A stretch of DNA of 5,613 nt from positions 1 through 5,613 of the forward strand of contig DUUG01000346.1 of assembly GCA_012841675.1 (NCBI GenBank), in the 5' to 3' direction. Below are positions 5,430 through 5,613 of this stretch, in pieces. Under the pieces are notes generated by a model. The model ran no database searches and had not been told where the DNA came from. It saw nothing but the letters and a program-made list of their open reading frames with translations. Source of the stretch: Clostridiales bacterium (GTDB taxonomy: Bacteria; Bacillota; Clostridia; Oscillospirales; QAMX01). Every line of letters begins with the position of its first letter. The first letter of the stretch is position 1. The position numbers and the translations under genes were made by a program.

Positions 5430-5613
5430 CTATGCAAATGTATCCGTTTCCTTGTTTGCCTTTGTTTTGGCAGATTTCTTTACCGCCCAAGAGAAAAGTT
5501 CCAACGCAAAAGAAACAAGCATTGCCAAAATCGTAATCATAAGCCTTGCTATGCCGTTGTCCTGAAAGGGGCCTTTGATAAGCGACGAAAGGTCTTTGGC
5601 ATACCCGCCCAGA
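5430..5613 (-). CDS. Unidentified membrane protein, C-terminal 60 residues (5' end outside window)
   Basis: On the minus strand the frame is open from the window edge to a TAG at 5432-5430. It has no start in view, so it is the end of a gene that extends beyond base 5613. The fragment begins LGGYAKDLSSLIKGPFQDNG. A strongly hydrophobic segment of about 24 residues follows (roughly 5552-5481, containing LMITILAMLVSFALELF). The protein ends in a basic then polar tail (VKKSAKTKANKETDTFA). A final transmembrane helix followed by lysines fits the positive-inside rule, with the C-terminus in the cytoplasm. The pattern of a short amphipathic stretch, a last helix and a basic tail recalls the ends of MBOAT-type O-acyltransferases, but the fragment is too short to claim this. 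It is convergent with the GH31 gene and shares the palindromic terminator. The opposite-strand frame across this region is probably a shadow because it runs through the palindrome. Confidence 0.6.
   Translation of the reverse strand, partial: LGGYAKDLSSLIKGPFQDNGIARLMITILAMLVSFALELFSWAVKKSAKTKANKETDTFA

Noticed and set aside
5350..5565. Plus-strand frame of 71 codons after GH31
   Set aside because: It runs straight through the palindromic terminator and is antisense to the better-supported membrane-protein frame. It has no Shine-Dalgarno sequence.

Overview
The window looks like chromosomal DNA from a low-to-moderate-GC Firmicute, most likely of the class Clostridia. The evidence is the holB-ricT gene order, a YmdB-type phosphodiesterase, strong AGGAGG-type ribosome binding sites, frequent TTG/GTG starts, and tight Rho-independent terminators. 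Base composition is near 50% GC by eye and even across the genes. I see no insertion sequence, phage gene, tRNA, rRNA or CRISPR array.

Layout. (1) Bases 1-303 hold the C-terminal end of a DNA polymerase III delta' subunit (holB), cut by the window edge. (2) Bases 322-1182 encode RicT (YaaT), a PSP1-domain protein that carries all the cysteines expected for Fe-S cluster binding. It starts at a TTG, not at the upstream in-frame ATG. (3) A Rho-independent terminator at 1189-1224 runs almost directly into the ribosome binding site of the next gene. (4) Bases 1243-2043 encode a YmdB/TIGR00282-family metallophosphoesterase with a complete metal-ligand set, again with a TTG start. (5) A 124-base gap holds a near-consensus sigma-A promoter (TTGAAT, 17 bp, TATAAT) overlapped by a weak cre/LacI-type operator candidate. 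(6) Bases 2168-3220 encode a Gfo/Idh/MocA-family dehydrogenase of the IolW/YdgJ type. (7) A 13-bp-stem terminator lies at 3228-3260. (8) Bases 3302-5338 encode an intracellular family GH31 glycoside hydrolase. (9) A perfect 32-base palindrome at 5355-5386 probably terminates transcription from both sides. (10) Bases 5430-5613 on the minus strand carry the last 60 residues of a membrane protein that runs off the window.

How the parts fit. The left half is housekeeping and RNA-regulation DNA. RicT belongs to the RicA-RicF-RicT complex that guides RNase Y, and ymdB is co-transcribed with the RNase Y gene in Bacillus, so their adjacency here joins two genes of the same regulatory field. The right half looks like a small carbohydrate unit: one promoter serves a sugar/polyol dehydrogenase and a cytoplasmic GH31 alpha-glycosidase, with a terminator between them that may set their ratio. 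The natural substrate cannot be read from the sequence. No transporter or regulator gene is visible in the window.

I did not find a clearly new system. The most unusual points are two genes (ymdB and the GH31 gene) that follow strong terminators with little or no room for a promoter of their own, the dehydrogenase-GH31 pair, and departures from common GH31 motifs around the active site.
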